Assembly (NCBI GenBank): GCA_031772625.1
Contig: CM062813.1
Coordinates: 697,758,420 to 697,822,419, forward strand
Length of the DNA stretch: 64,000 nt
Reading direction: 5' to 3'
Source: Pinus tabuliformis
Lineage: Eukaryota; Streptophyta; Pinopsida; Pinales; Pinaceae
The notes under the pieces were generated by a model, which ran no database searches, was not told the origin of the DNA, and worked only from the letters and a program-made list of their open reading frames with translations. Shown here piece after piece: positions 44,766-55,407 of this stretch. Numbering within the stretch: the stretch's first letter is position 1; every line of letters starts with the position of its first letter. The position numbers and the translations under genes are program-made.

Positions 44766-45848
44766 AATGCATTACATCATGACTCAAATATATTTATGAA
44801 GACTCACGTTAGTTACATATTTCAACAACTCAACATAAACAATGAACTTATACTCCAAAGACTACTAATGTTTGTGCAATTAAGTCATGTGATAAAAATT
44901 CACATGAAGTTTCCAGTGACCGCAAGATTCCATAGAAGATTAATTTAGGATGGTTAGATCCCTTCTTAGTTCGACTATTTTGTTTATCACTGAGAGGATC
45001 TTATCATCTTGTATCGATGAAGGTGACAAATCGAAGAATTTTGAAAGATGCGAATAGATTACAAAAACATTAAAACGTATAACACGCCTTGTCAACCATA
45101 AGCTTTGAGGACAAAGCTTTCTGAAGATGAAGACAAAGCTATATCTATATATATATAAAACATTGCCTTCCTTTTTAGAAAGCCTTATAATAATAATGAT
45201 TAATTGAATAATAATTAGTTAATGAAGAGGCATGTCCCTAAGGACCACTTGCCTAGGTATATAAGCAGACCCTTATTTGTAACAATATGACCATCTCATA
45301 TATTCTGTACATTTCTATATAAATATATTTGTCCTATCATGGATATTTATATATTACAGATCTTCTGATTATTTTGTTGCGTTTATGATCTTTGTTCATA
45401 ACACACAATGCATACTCATCCAACCTACCTATATTACCTAGTATTTTGAGCTTTTCCATTGTTTTTTATTTCTATAGCGTTGATCAAGCTTTTATATTTG
45501 TTTCAGTCACTCTATGCATTTTGATTTTTCATTGCATATATTCTAATTGTAGATATAATTAGAAATGCATGTGGCTCATTATTGTCAATAATACAATGTA
45601 AATCTACAATTAATGTTTCTGTATTTGCACTTGTTTTTCAGTTATTGATTTAGTTACCTATAAACTTTCTGCTTAGTTTTTATTTTCAAACAAATTTACA
45701 CCCAAGTAGGGGCTGAGATGCATGGTTTGAGAATAGGTTCTGCAGCATATCCTGTACATTGTGTTTCGTCGTGTTTTAGTTCTAAGAGTTATGTCTATAA
45801 AGCTATAGATTTTGTAATTTGATTTCTGATTATTATGCTCTTTTACAG
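44766..45848 (+). other. Host intron with an LTR-like remnant at about 45160-45400
   Basis: The stretch at 45160-45400 (ATTAGTTAATGAAGAGGCATGTC, GGTATATAAGCAGACCC in part) matches the short LTR at 18382-18649 in opposite orientation, including the TATA box. The rest shows no gene and ends in the acceptor before the next host exon. Confidence 0.5.
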
Positions 45849-46118
45849 ATGCAAATCTTTTAGCTATGGCCCCATTGGGCATACTGTCTAGTTCATTACT
45901 CCTGCCACTGTTGCCTATTTTATCTCAGCTTTCAAAGGTATGATTTGTTGGCTTCACCCTCCGTATTAAAAGATATTGCTTCAAGATTCAATATGTGATC
46001 TTCTATGAATGCAATCCAGTGCCAAGTAAGATTATAACTAAACAATTTGTTATTTAAGCAGCCAAGTCTCTGGCCGAGATTAAACGAGTGCTTGAAACGG
46101 GCAGTTCTCCTGTGTATG
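45849..46118 (+). CDS. MURJ: MurJ/MviN-like lipid II flippase, exons 7-8 of the visible part
   Basis: Exon 45849-45937 completes the split codon from 17974 and encodes ANLLAMAPLGILSSSLLLPL and LPILSQLSK. Exon 46062-46118 encodes PSLWPRLNECLKRAVLLCM. Donors GTATGA and GTAAGT and acceptors ACAG and GCAG are canonical. The YANLL..PLGI..S..L.P..P.LS pattern is the MurJ region around TM8, matching cyanobacterial proteins, which have YANLL where E. coli has YADRL. The frame is fully open across a 27.9-kb intron, which argues for a living gene. Downstream exons were not found in the remaining 17.9 kb. Confidence 0.83.
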
Positions 46119-46733
46119 GTAAGTAATGGCCTAGCACCTTAAGAGTTTAAGGTTCTCTCAGTTTTATGATACGAGCTCTATTTGAAATTTCTATAGTTCC
46201 TTGATTCCTTGAAAATTTTAACATAAAGTTGAAAAGTCCAGGCTTTAAATTTTGAATTAAGATGCTACTTCTTTTGACAATATCTTTTACATGCATAGAT
46301 GAAACTTGAAGGGAGCTTTTATTTCACTACTTGGAAAGGCGACTAAGTAATAGTAAAAGCTTGTATGCTGGTGTCACATCCATGTCTACAAAATGGGCTT
46401 ATCATAATCAGTCCAAGTTAAGCAATTTTGCATCATGGCAAGTTTTATATGAGAATTGTGCCAAAAGTAGCTGATAGTTCTTACTCATACTAGGATAAAC
46501 TCTGCTGCCATATAGCTTGACCTTAACCATGACTATTTCCTGCATTTTGCTTTTACTTGCTGTCTGACATCTTGCCTTGAGATGACATTGATTGCAAAAA
46601 TTCATGAATTTATTATTGTGATAATTGTTGCGAAATCTAGGACATTCAAATTCACAAGATTTCTCTGCTTAGTAATTGCTTGTGATATAATTTTACTTCT
46701 TAACTTATAGTCTTCTCCTTGTTAGCTTATTAA
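46119..46733 (+). other. Host intron after the last visible MurJ exon
   Basis: Begins with the donor GTAAGT. No exon, element or RNA gene is recognisable. Small frames here have no features of genes. Confidence 0.55.
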
Positions 46734-47672
46734 TGTGTTCTTCTCATCAAGACAATTACCAATATGCACAATAAAAGACAAGTGACACAATATGTAGGCT
46801 TCTCAGCCATGGCCAAAACGTCTCACCTCTTGAGAGGAGAACCCGATCAAAATTCTTCTTCTAGATCTTCAATTGATAAGAACCAATACCAAGACACAGA
46901 CCCTTGACTCTAGTATTCTCCCAAGAACCTTGTCACTAATCTCGATGCTCTGACTTTTCCTTTCTCGACTTTCTACTTGATCTCGAACTGCTCTCCTCGG
47001 CTCCTTCTAGAGAAACTCGGTCTCTATAGTTTACACTGTTTCTACTTGGCTTCCTCTAGAGAATCTCAGTCTCTAGGCTTTCACTGGTCTCTAGAGAAAC
47101 TCGTTCTCTAGATCTCAGTCACCCAGAAGAATTCTTCTGTTCGCTGCCCCAAAAGAAACCTCCTGCGCTATACCCAGAAGAATATCTCCTTCGCAGATCT
47201 CAAAAGAATCCTCCTTCACTTGCCCAAAAGAATCCTATCTTCGCACTGGCTAGAAGAAACCTTCTTCTCTCTTCTTCGCACTTCCTTGAAGCCTCTTTCT
47301 TCGTACTTCTCTTAGACTCCTTCTTCGCACTCTTGTTTCCCTTCTACTTCGCACTTCTGCTTATCGAAGTCAAGTCGAGTTGCTTGATCGAATTATGTTC
47401 CTTTAAGTGAGATTGAGTAAGCTATATATACACTTCTTCATATGACATTTAGGCCGACATGATAGTTGGAGTTAGGCCGACTTCATCTAGAGAGTTCTTC
47501 CATCTTTGTAGGCCGACTTGAAGAGGATAGATGACAAGTTCTTGGAGGATTCTTTACATAGACAAGATTGACCTTTTACAAAGTGTAACATGACAATGAC
47601 TAACATTTTATGAGTAGATGACAAAAACAGACAAATGTCTAGTAACACCTCTCCTTGGTACTATTTCCAACA
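46734..47672 (-). mobile_element. 3' LTR of copia element 5, minus strand
   Basis: The right edge is certain: on the minus strand a polypurine tract (AATAAGAGGGAG) runs into TGTTGGAAATAGTACC, the LTR start. A minus-strand TATA box (GTATATATAGC) is near 47425. The left edge at 46734 (TGTGTTCTTC) is a guess. The first 50 bp match the LTR start at 52970 on the opposite strand. Confidence 0.6.
46970..47370. repeat. Degenerate tandem repeats AGAAGAATCCTCCTTCGCA and TCTAGAGAAACTCGG
   Basis: Two interleaved families of about 20-25-bp words recur: CTCTAGAGAAACTCGGTCTCTA at about 46998-47130, then CAGAAGAATCTCCTTCGCA-like copies from about 47120 to 47360. The repeats are imperfect and lie within the transcribed part of the LTR. 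Confidence 0.65.
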
Positions 47673-48219
47673 CTCCCTCTTATTGAGGAAGGTGTTGCTC
47701 ACCACTCCCATACTGTCTCTGAAGAAAACATGCTTGCCTCTTGGCAAAGACTTGATGAGAATGTCCGTTACCTACTCATCAGTGCATATATGCTCAAGCT
47801 TCACTGCTCCTCACTGAACCCAGTCTCTGATGAAGTGGTATCTGATCTCTATATGCTTTGATTGATCGTAAAATACTGGATTCTCAGAGAGTTTATAACA
47901 ACTCTGATTATCACAGTAAATCGTAGTTGGTCTCAACATCTGACCAAATAAACCATGAAGCATCTTGCGAAGCCATAATGCCTTGCACCCTGCCTGACTA
48001 GCTGTCATATACTATGCCTCTGCGCTACTCAATGCCACTGACTTCTGTTGCCTACTGAACGATGACACAACTGTTGCGCCCAATGAGAAACAACATTTGG
48101 AAGTACTCTTTCGGTCACTGACACTGTCAGCCCAATGTGAGTCTATGCAACCAATCAATCTAACTCCATCACATCTCACATTCCAAACCATGATCCATTG
48201 TGCCTTGTAAGTACCTCAG
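47673..48219 (-). pseudogene. Copia element 5 RNase H end, minus strand
   Basis: On the minus strand this encodes the RNase H domain (SVALSSAEA type, ASQAGCKALWLRKMLHGLFG, TIYCDNQSCYKLSENPVFYD, HIEIRYHFIRD) and the terminal ADILIKSLPRGKHVFF type sequence before the polypurine tract. The open part is 47811-48008. It is cut at 48219 by Gag-only element A. It is close in sequence to the plus-strand copy at 52310-52969. Confidence 0.82.
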
Positions 48220-49315
48220 TGTTGGAATTTCTAAGTCTAACTGTTGGAAATCCTTCATGTACCTTCTGATTTATTTATGCCTACTTGTTTTGTTTAATTA
48301 ACAAGTTATTTACCATGTAAATACTGAAAATAAATACAAGTACATGCTCAACACATTACAGATCATCAACTGAAGGGAAAAAAAAGCACACAAGTGACAC
48401 CGTTGTTTTTGGACCAATGTCCTCGGAAAAACCAAATGCAGGAAAACTGGTGCAGCTATTTGAGGGTTTTATTATTAAGCAGTTTTAGAATACAATCTGG
48501 GTGCCAAACCGGCTCACCCAACAGAGAATGATCTCGGTAGTGGTACCTCTTAGTTGGAGACAGATATTTTGGCTAAAATCCCGGATGAACAATCCCACAA
48601 CTCTCAGCTCCAATCTGCCCCACGAAAACCCCAACATCTGCCTCTAGGGACTGCATAAGCTTCTCTGGCCCAGCGTCATCCCAACTCGCCCTGCGTTAGC
48701 CTTTGGAGGCACTGTGTCAACCTCTAGTGCCTCTGCGTCACCCACTTTGGCTCTCTCTGGCACTGCGCAGCTCCTAGTTGCCTCTGCATGGGCCATGATT
48801 GGCTATGCGTGGCCTCTAGCTGGCTTTGCGTCCCTCTCTCCCGGCTTCTGTGCTGATGCTCTCGGTACCCTCTCTGCCTCTCTGCTTCTGTATTCACTAC
48901 GCCTCAGCTGCAACTCTGATCACTCCTTCGATTTCCTTAGCAAGCTCTGCCCCAGACAATCGAATTCTTGATCAACTTGGTGTGTTCTGCAAGTGACCCT
49001 CAAGCCTCCTCTTATACTTTTCTCGTTGAAAATTCAGCGACCGAGATTAAGTCCCTAATCAACGGTTAAGATTAGATCTGGCTTGATCCATGACTTTTGG
49101 ACCCTTCTAACACAGTTTTATATTAATTCACATTAATATTTTCTTTTCCCTAAGTTTAGACTTAGGGGCTCCATTAAAAATATTAATTATTTTAATATCT
49201 CCCAAACTGTTTAGAATCTACCCAAACCATTTCTGGGTATTGGAGATCTCATGTGCTTTAGCCTGTCCACCAATTTTCGTGGCTAGAGCACATCCGATGC
49301 TACCCCAAATCAACA
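48220..49315 (-). mobile_element. 3' LTR of element A, 1096 bp
   Basis: It runs from TGTTGGAATTTCTAAG to CCCAAATCAACA. On the minus strand its U3 start (TGTTGATTTGGGGTAGC) is shared with the solo LTRs at 118 and 14100, and its other end is shared with element B. Confidence 0.85.
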
Positions 49316-49874
49316 CTCCCTCTTAGCGAGGACTGTGCTCTAGTAATACTCTTCATTGAGCATCACCGTGATCATTTGGCATGTGTCCTGGTGCTGATGC
49401 TAGGCCCGCCGCCCAACATCCTCTGTACTGCTGCATCATGTACTGCTACCCATGGCCCTGACATTGCCACTGTTGCATCCGTACGACAACCCCTCTCATC
49501 ATGCTACATCGTGCTGCCTATATTACTGCCATTGCTAGCTATTGCACTACAACTCAGTTACTGAGAAGTAAGTAATTGATCTCCCAACTCTAACATCTCT
49601 GTCAGACTAGAGACACCCTCGATGTTGAAACTCCCTCTGTCACTGACAAGTGCCCCTTCTCTGTGTTGTTGCAACAACTCCATGCATCTCGCACTGTTGC
49701 CTCACGTTGTTTTGGGAATCTTGCACTGTAGCTCCCTCTGTCACTCCATCTGCATCCGTCTCTACTGACATCCACTAGTACTGCTACTCCTCTTCGGGGC
49801 TCCCGTAGCAAGGTATAATCCAAGAGGCTGGGTACCTCAAGGATCCTGCCCCTCATCGCCTGTAGTCCATCTGA

Positions 49875-50744
49875 CTACAACTCGATGTCTCCCCACTTCC
49901 TCTCAAGTGGCGTGTGAGCACTCATGGCACAATCATCATTTGTCTCCACTTCCTTCTCCGCCCTTGCTGGCACAGCCTTGGTCTCAGAAGCCTCTCCCTT
50001 GCTCTTCTTTGTCGGACACTGGCTCGCATAGTGACTCAGTTCCCCACAATGGAAGCATTTGACCTTGGAGAGGTCCTTCTTCTTCCGTTTCTCCTGCTTT
50101 CCCTCAGATGCTATGACAACATCCTCCTCTTCCTCGTTCTTGATTCTAACCCCCTTGCCACTGCTTCCCGCCTTGGTCAACCTTCTGATCTCTTCTTGGC
50201 GAAGAGCCACCCACAGTTCCTCCCAATCTTGAAGGGTTGACCTACCCATTATGCTCTCGACAAACACCTCCTAGTCTTATGAGATTGCGTTTAGGGCTGT
50301 CCTCACCATCAATTTTTGATCCGATGTGGCCCTTATGGAAGTCAGCTGATCACGGATCTCCTTCAATCGACCGAGGAAGGTGTTGATCTATTCTCCCTTC
50401 TGTATCTGGTATGACTGCAACTGATTTTAGAGTAGCATCTTCCTCTGCACAGAAGTATGTTGATACAATTTCGTCAGGGCCTCCCACATCTCATTTGCTG
50501 TTTCCTTTTTGGAAATTTGTGGTACTAGATGGTCCTTGACCCCATCAAGGATGATGCTCTTGGCCCTCGCCATTGCCTTCTCGTACTTGTCGTTCTCAAC
50601 CGGGTTAACTGGGATCACTATCATCTTCAAGGCGAAGTGTTTGAGACGATTCCTGTCTAGAACGGACAAGATTTTGGCCTTCAAGACTACGAAGTTTGAG
50701 GCTCTGTCCAGTCTGTCCTGGTCTCTTACCCCGTTCACTGCCAT
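49875..50744 (-). pseudogene. Gag of element A with CCHC knuckle, internal stops
   Basis: The start at 50744 gives MAVNGVRDQDRLDRASNFVV. The UBN2-type capsid region follows (MARAKSIILDGVKDHLVPQI, EMWEALTKLYQHTSVQRKML), then stops near 50427 and 50400. From 50267 the frame reopens to 49875 with EELWVALRQEEIRRLTKAG and a knuckle CFHCGELSHYASQC (CX2CX4HX4C). About 560 bp without recognisable domains separate the end of gag from the 3' LTR. Confidence 0.83.
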
Positions 50745-51324
50745 TTCGCTACTCCTCTACTTCCCTCCTGGAAGTTCTCGGTGTGACTCCCTCTGAGCCT
50801 CGATTTCCCTCCTGGAAACCCCTCTGCCAATGTCGAGATGCCCCCAGCCCGATTGTTAGTGAAGTTGCACCACTGATCCGGATTTCTTGGCTAGAAATCC
50901 TCAGCAGCAACTCCCTCCTCCTTGGTCTTGCCTTGTTAGGTGCTGTTCTGACCACAATACCCCACCAGCTTCACTCCACAACTTACCCACAACCTCCTAT
51001 GCCTCAGCAAACTGAAGGTTAGAGCTTCTAGGCTCTGCGCAATCTCGACACCAGCAAAATCCACACCTCTTAGCCACGGGTGTTAATCCTTCCTAACTGA
51101 GAAAGATGATCGAGCACTGCGTAGGTCAGGTCTGCTCCCTTCTGCCACTGCACTGATCCTCCTCCCAGCTCAAACTTGATGACGCAGGCACTGCGTTACC
51201 CCTCCCTTGCTACTTCTCCGCTAGGAACAACTTCTGTCACTTGGGACAACAGTTTCTGTTGTTGCTGCTTTGCTCGGCTGATGCCCTCAATTCTCCTGTG
51301 ATCTGCAACCACTCTTTGATACCA

Positions 51325-51526
51325 TGTTTGAATTTCTAAGTCTAACTGTTAGAAATCCTTCATGTACTTTCTGATTTATTTCTGCCCACTTGTTCTGTTT
51401 AATTAACAAGTTATTTACCATGTAAAACTAAATACTGAAAATAAATACACGTACATGCTCAACACATTACAGATCATCAACTGAAGGAAAAAAAAAGCAC
51501 ACAAGTGACACCGTTGTTTTTGGACA
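51325..51526 (-). mobile_element. Truncated 5' LTR of element A
   Basis: It matches the first 200 bp (+ strand order) of 48220-49315 up to CCGTTGTTTTTGGA, then switches abruptly to unrelated sequence. The remaining 0.9 kb of the LTR is missing. Confidence 0.8.
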
Positions 51527-52039
51527 AGGGATAAGAAATGCATATCAGATGTGGGAGTCCTTGGTCCAAAAGGGATAAATGCCTAGTAACGCCTGTCTTT
51601 CGTACTATTTCCAACACTTCAAACATATAATCAATACTGCCATGCAAACCTCTAAACATTGTCTCCTAAAACGTAGTACTGCTAAAAATAGAAACCCTCT
51701 TCAATATGACGAAACTATGTGCAAAATCTATATCTAAACAACCATACCATCAATGAATCGATATTGTAATTGAACTCCCTGGGAAACAACCCTGGGATCA
51801 AGCAAAGTTGTATGTCAATATGTCTCTGAAGCTCCACCCCAATGAAATGTGATGGTCATTAACCCTCTATATTTGCATGGGAACAAATCTAGGGGTTAGC
51901 AAGGTCAAAGATTCAACTCTCTAGATCTCCTTGAGATGAGCTGCTTGGTACTTAGGCGTTGGCTAATTTACACTAGGACCATCCTCGAGAGTCGTAATGG
52001 AGAGAAGTGCCAAAGAGTTTCCTAGGGAGTTATTTTCCA
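51527..52039. other. Mixed fragment with a copia LTR end at about 51610
   Basis: The part ending GTACTATTTCCAACA near 51616 resembles the LTR terminus at 47672. The rest, to 52039, has no recognisable gene. This may be a patchwork left by several deletions. Confidence 0.4.
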
Positions 52040-52969
52040 AGGAAAAATAACACAAAAACAAAGACCGACATTGCTTTAGAGTTTGATATGACTGAGATGG
52101 GGTTGATGCATTACTTTCTGGGGTTTGAGGTTTGGCAGGAAGATGGGCACATCGTTATGGGCCAGGCCAGGTATGCAGGGGATATCTTGAGGAGATTCTA
52201 TATGGATTGTTGCAGGCCTATGGGTACTCCTATGATCACCAACTGGAAGAAGTTGCATGATGCTGATTCTGAATTGGTGGATCCCACTTTGTATCGTTAG
52301 CTGATCGGTTCATTGATATATCTAGTCAACACTAGACCAGATATTTGTTTTGCAGTCAACACATTGGGTCAGCTTATGATGGAGCCCATGAGAGTTCACT
52401 GGGTGGCTGCAAAACATGTATTGAGGTACTTACAAGGCACAATGGATCATGGTTAGGACTATGTCAGATGTGATGGAGTTAGATTGATTGGTTGCATAGA
52501 CTCACATTGCATTGATAGTATCAGTGACTGGAAGAGTACTTCCAAATGTTGGTTCTTATTGGGCTCAACAGTTGTGTCATTTTTTAGCAGGCAACAAAAT
52601 TCAGTGGCATTGAGTAACGTAGAGGCATAGTATATGGCAGCTAGTCAGGCAGGGTGCAAGGTATTATGGCTTCGCAAGATGCTTCATGGTTTATTTGGTC
52701 AAATGTTGAGACCAACTACGATTTACTGTGATAATTAGAGTTGTAATAACCTCTCTGAGAATCTAGTATTTTACGATCGATCAAAGCATATAGAGATCAG
52801 ATACCACTTCATCAGAGACCGGGTTTAGTGAGGAGGAGTGAAGCTTGAGTATATATCCACTGATGAGTAGGTAGCGGACATTCTCACCAAGTCTTTGCCA
52901 AGAGGCAAGCATGTTTTCTTCAAAGACAGTATGGGAGTGGTGAGCGACACCTTCCTTAGTAAGAGGGAG
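52040..52969 (+). pseudogene. Copia element 6 RT end and RNase H, plus strand
   Basis: From the RT block FDMTEMGLMHYFLGFEVWQ the + strand continues through VNTRPDICFAVNTLGQLM, KHVLRYLQGTMDHG, SRQQNSVALSNVEA and LRKMLHGLFGQMLRPTTIYC to ADILTKSLPRGKHVFFKDSMG, then a polypurine tract AAGAGGGAG at 52961-52969. Stops at about 52300, 52456, 52630 and 52738 break the frame. The catalytic YVDD part is missing on the left. Confidence 0.84.
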
Positions 52970-53113
52970 TGTTGGAAATAGTACCAAGGAGAGGTGTTAC
53001 TAGGAATTTCTCTGTTTTGGCCTAGTGAACACATTAATTACTTTTGTCTTGGTGACATTTATGAGTGATATTAGTGTCATGGGTGGAAAAAGGTACTTAG
53101 AAGTGTTGTACCA
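52970..53113 (+). mobile_element. Start of the 3' LTR of copia element 6
   Basis: TGTTGGAAATAGTACC directly follows the polypurine tract. The LTR is interrupted by element B at 53114 and probably resumes at 58028, where repeated GAAAAAGGTAC words match the text just before the break. Confidence 0.68.
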
Positions 53114-54257
53114 TGTCATTGGAATTTCTAGGTCTAACCGTTAGAAATTCTTCCTGTACTATCTGATTTATTTCTTCCTACTTGTTCAGTTAATTAACAA
53201 GTTATTTACCATGTAAATACTGAAAATAAATACAAGTACAATATCAACACATACAAATCATCAACTGAAAGAAACAAGCACACAAGTGACACCGTTGTTT
53301 TTGGACTAATGTCCCCGGAAAAACCCAATGCGGGAAAACTGGTGCAGCTATTCAGAGGGTTTTATTATTATGCAGTTTTAGAATACAACCAGGGTGCTAT
53401 AAATGACTCACCCAATAGAGAATGTCCTCGGTAGTAGTACCTCTCAGTCAGAGACAGATATTCCAGCTAAATCACCGAATGAACGATCCCACGACGACAA
53501 TACAACGTCTGCTGCTCTGTGTCACCCTGATAGGGACTGCATCACCCTATCCAGCTCTGCAACTCCAATCTGTCCCATGAAAATCTCCCACCGTTGCCTC
53601 TAGGGCTTCCATCAGCCTCTCTGGCCCAACATCAGCCTATCTGGCCCAGCATCAGCCTCTTGGGGCTCTGCGTCAGCGTCTCACACGCTAGCCCTCTTTG
53701 GCTCTGTGCAGCTCCTGGCTGCCCTTGCGTGCCCTCTAGCTGCCTCTGTGTGGCCTCTAGCTGGATCTGCATCAACCTCTCCTGTCTTCTGCGCTGATCC
53801 TCCCGGTACTAACTCTACCTCTCTGCTATGTATTCACTGCCCCTTAGCTGCAACTCAGATCACTTCACTCAATTTCCTCAGCAAACCCTGCCCCAGAAAA
53901 TCGAGTTCTTGATCTCTCTTGGTGTATTCTCCAACTGACCCTCAAGCCTCCTCTTATACTTTTCTCGTTGGTCCATCAACGACCGAGATTAAATCTCTAA
54001 TCAACGACTAAGATTAGATTTGGCTTGATCCATGACTTTTGGACCATTCTAACTCAGTTTTATATTAATTCACATTAATATTTTATTTTTCCTAAGTTTA
54101 GACTTAGGAACTCCATTAAAAATATTAATTATTTTAATATCTCCCAAACTGGTTAGATTCTGCCCAAACCATTTCTGGGTCTTGGAGATCTCATGTGCTA
54201 TAGCCTCTCCACCAATTTTCGTGGCTAGAGCACATCCGATGCTACCCCAAATCAACA
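53114..54257 (-). mobile_element. 3' LTR of element B
   Basis: It runs from TGTCATTGGAATTTCTAGG to CCCAAATCAACA and is followed by ATCCCTCTTAGCGAGG, the reverse of a polypurine tract. It is collinear with 48220-49315, with many substitutions. Confidence 0.8.
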
Positions 54258-54889
54258 ATCCCTCTTAGCGAGGACTGTGCTCTAGTAATACTCCTCACTG
54301 AGTATCACCCTGATCATCCAGCATCGGTCCCTGTGCTGATGCTAGGTCTTCCCACCCAACACCCTCTGCACTGCTACATTATGTACTGCTACCCATGGCC
54401 CTGCCATTGCCACTGTTGCATCTGTACGACAGTTCCCTTTGCATTCGTGCTGTTGCCCATGGCGCTGCCACTGCCACTGCTGCATCTGCACTAAATCCCC
54501 TCTCATCATGCTGCATCGTGCTGCCCATAGCACTGCCACTGCTAATTGCTGCATTGCAACTCAGTTACTGAGAAGTAAGTAACTGATCCTACCAACTTTG
54601 ACATCTCTGTTAGGCTAGAGACACTCCCGATGCTGAAGCTCCCTCTGCCGCTAACAAGTGCTCCTTCTCTGACCTCTGCGCTGCTACAACAACTCCATGC
54701 ATTTCACACCGTTGCCTCACACTGTCTTGAGACTCCTGCACTATAGCACTCTCTGTTGCTCCATCCGCATCTGTCTCTACCGACATCCGCCAATCCTGCT
54801 ACTCTTCTTCGGGGCTCCTGTAGCAAGGTATAATCCAAGAGGTTGGGTACCTCAAGGATCCTGCCCCTCATCGTCTCTAGTCTGTCTGA

Positions 54890-55407
54890 CTACAACTCGA
54901 TGTCTCCCCACTTCTTCTCAAGTGGCGCATGAGCAGTCATGGCACAGTCGTCATCTGTCTCCACTTCTTTCTCCGCCCTCACTGGCGCTGCCTTGGTCTC
55001 ATAAGCCTCTCCCTTGCTCTTCTTCCTTGGGCACTGGCTCGCATAGTGACCCAGTTCCCCACTGTGGAAGCATTTGACCTTGGAGAGGTCCTTCTTCTTC
55101 CATTTCTCCTGCTTTCCCACAGATGCTAGGGCAACATCCTCCTCTTCCTCCTTCTTGATTCTGACCCCCTTACCACTGCTTCCTGCCTTGGTTAGCCTTT
55201 TGATCTCTTCTTGACGAAGAGGCGCCCACAGTTCCTCCAAATCCGAAAGGTTCAACCTGCCCAATAAGCTCTGGACAAATACCTCCCAATCCTCTGAGAC
55301 TGTGTTTAGTGCGGTCCTCACCAACATCTCCTCAAGTTAGCTGATCCCGGATCTCCGTCAAACTCCCGAGGAAGATATCTATCTGCTCGCCCCTCTACAC
55401 CTGGTAT
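54890..55407 (-). pseudogene. Element B Gag, C-terminal part
   Basis: The frame from 55327 to 54890 includes LVRTALNTVSEDWEVFVQSL, EELWAPLRQEEIKRLTKAG and a knuckle with its second Cys replaced (CFHSGELGHYASQC). It ends with the same KWGDIEL terminus as element A. A hAT derivative at 55408 separates it from the N-terminal half. Confidence 0.82.

Larger units (their letters stand above)
17975..45848 (+). other. MURJ: 27,874-bp intron of the MurJ-like gene, filled with nested mobile elements
   Basis: The intron opens with the donor GTAAGT at 17975 and closes with the acceptor TTTTACAG at 45848. The split codon (phase 1) is completed correctly by the next exon, giving the conserved SYANLL. Between them lie a gypsy Gag-only element, copia 3, hAT 1, hAT 2, part of copia 4 and smaller repeats. 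Unassigned intron remains at 17975-18130, 28235-29645, 44766-45120 and 45411-45848. Confidence 0.85.
48220..51526 (-). mobile_element. Copia-type Gag-only element A (TR-GAG-like)
   Basis: A full 3' LTR (48220-49315), an internal region of only 2009 bp (49316-51324) and a truncated 5' LTR (51325-51526) are present. A polypurine tract (CTAAGAGGGAG on the minus strand) abuts the 3' LTR. A primer-binding site, reverse of TGGTATCAAAG, at 51313-51324 abuts the 5' LTR. The internal region encodes Gag with a zinc knuckle and no protease, integrase or RT. Both internal borders are intact, so absence of pol is a property of the element, not of a deletion at its edges. It interrupts copia element 5. Confidence 0.85.
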
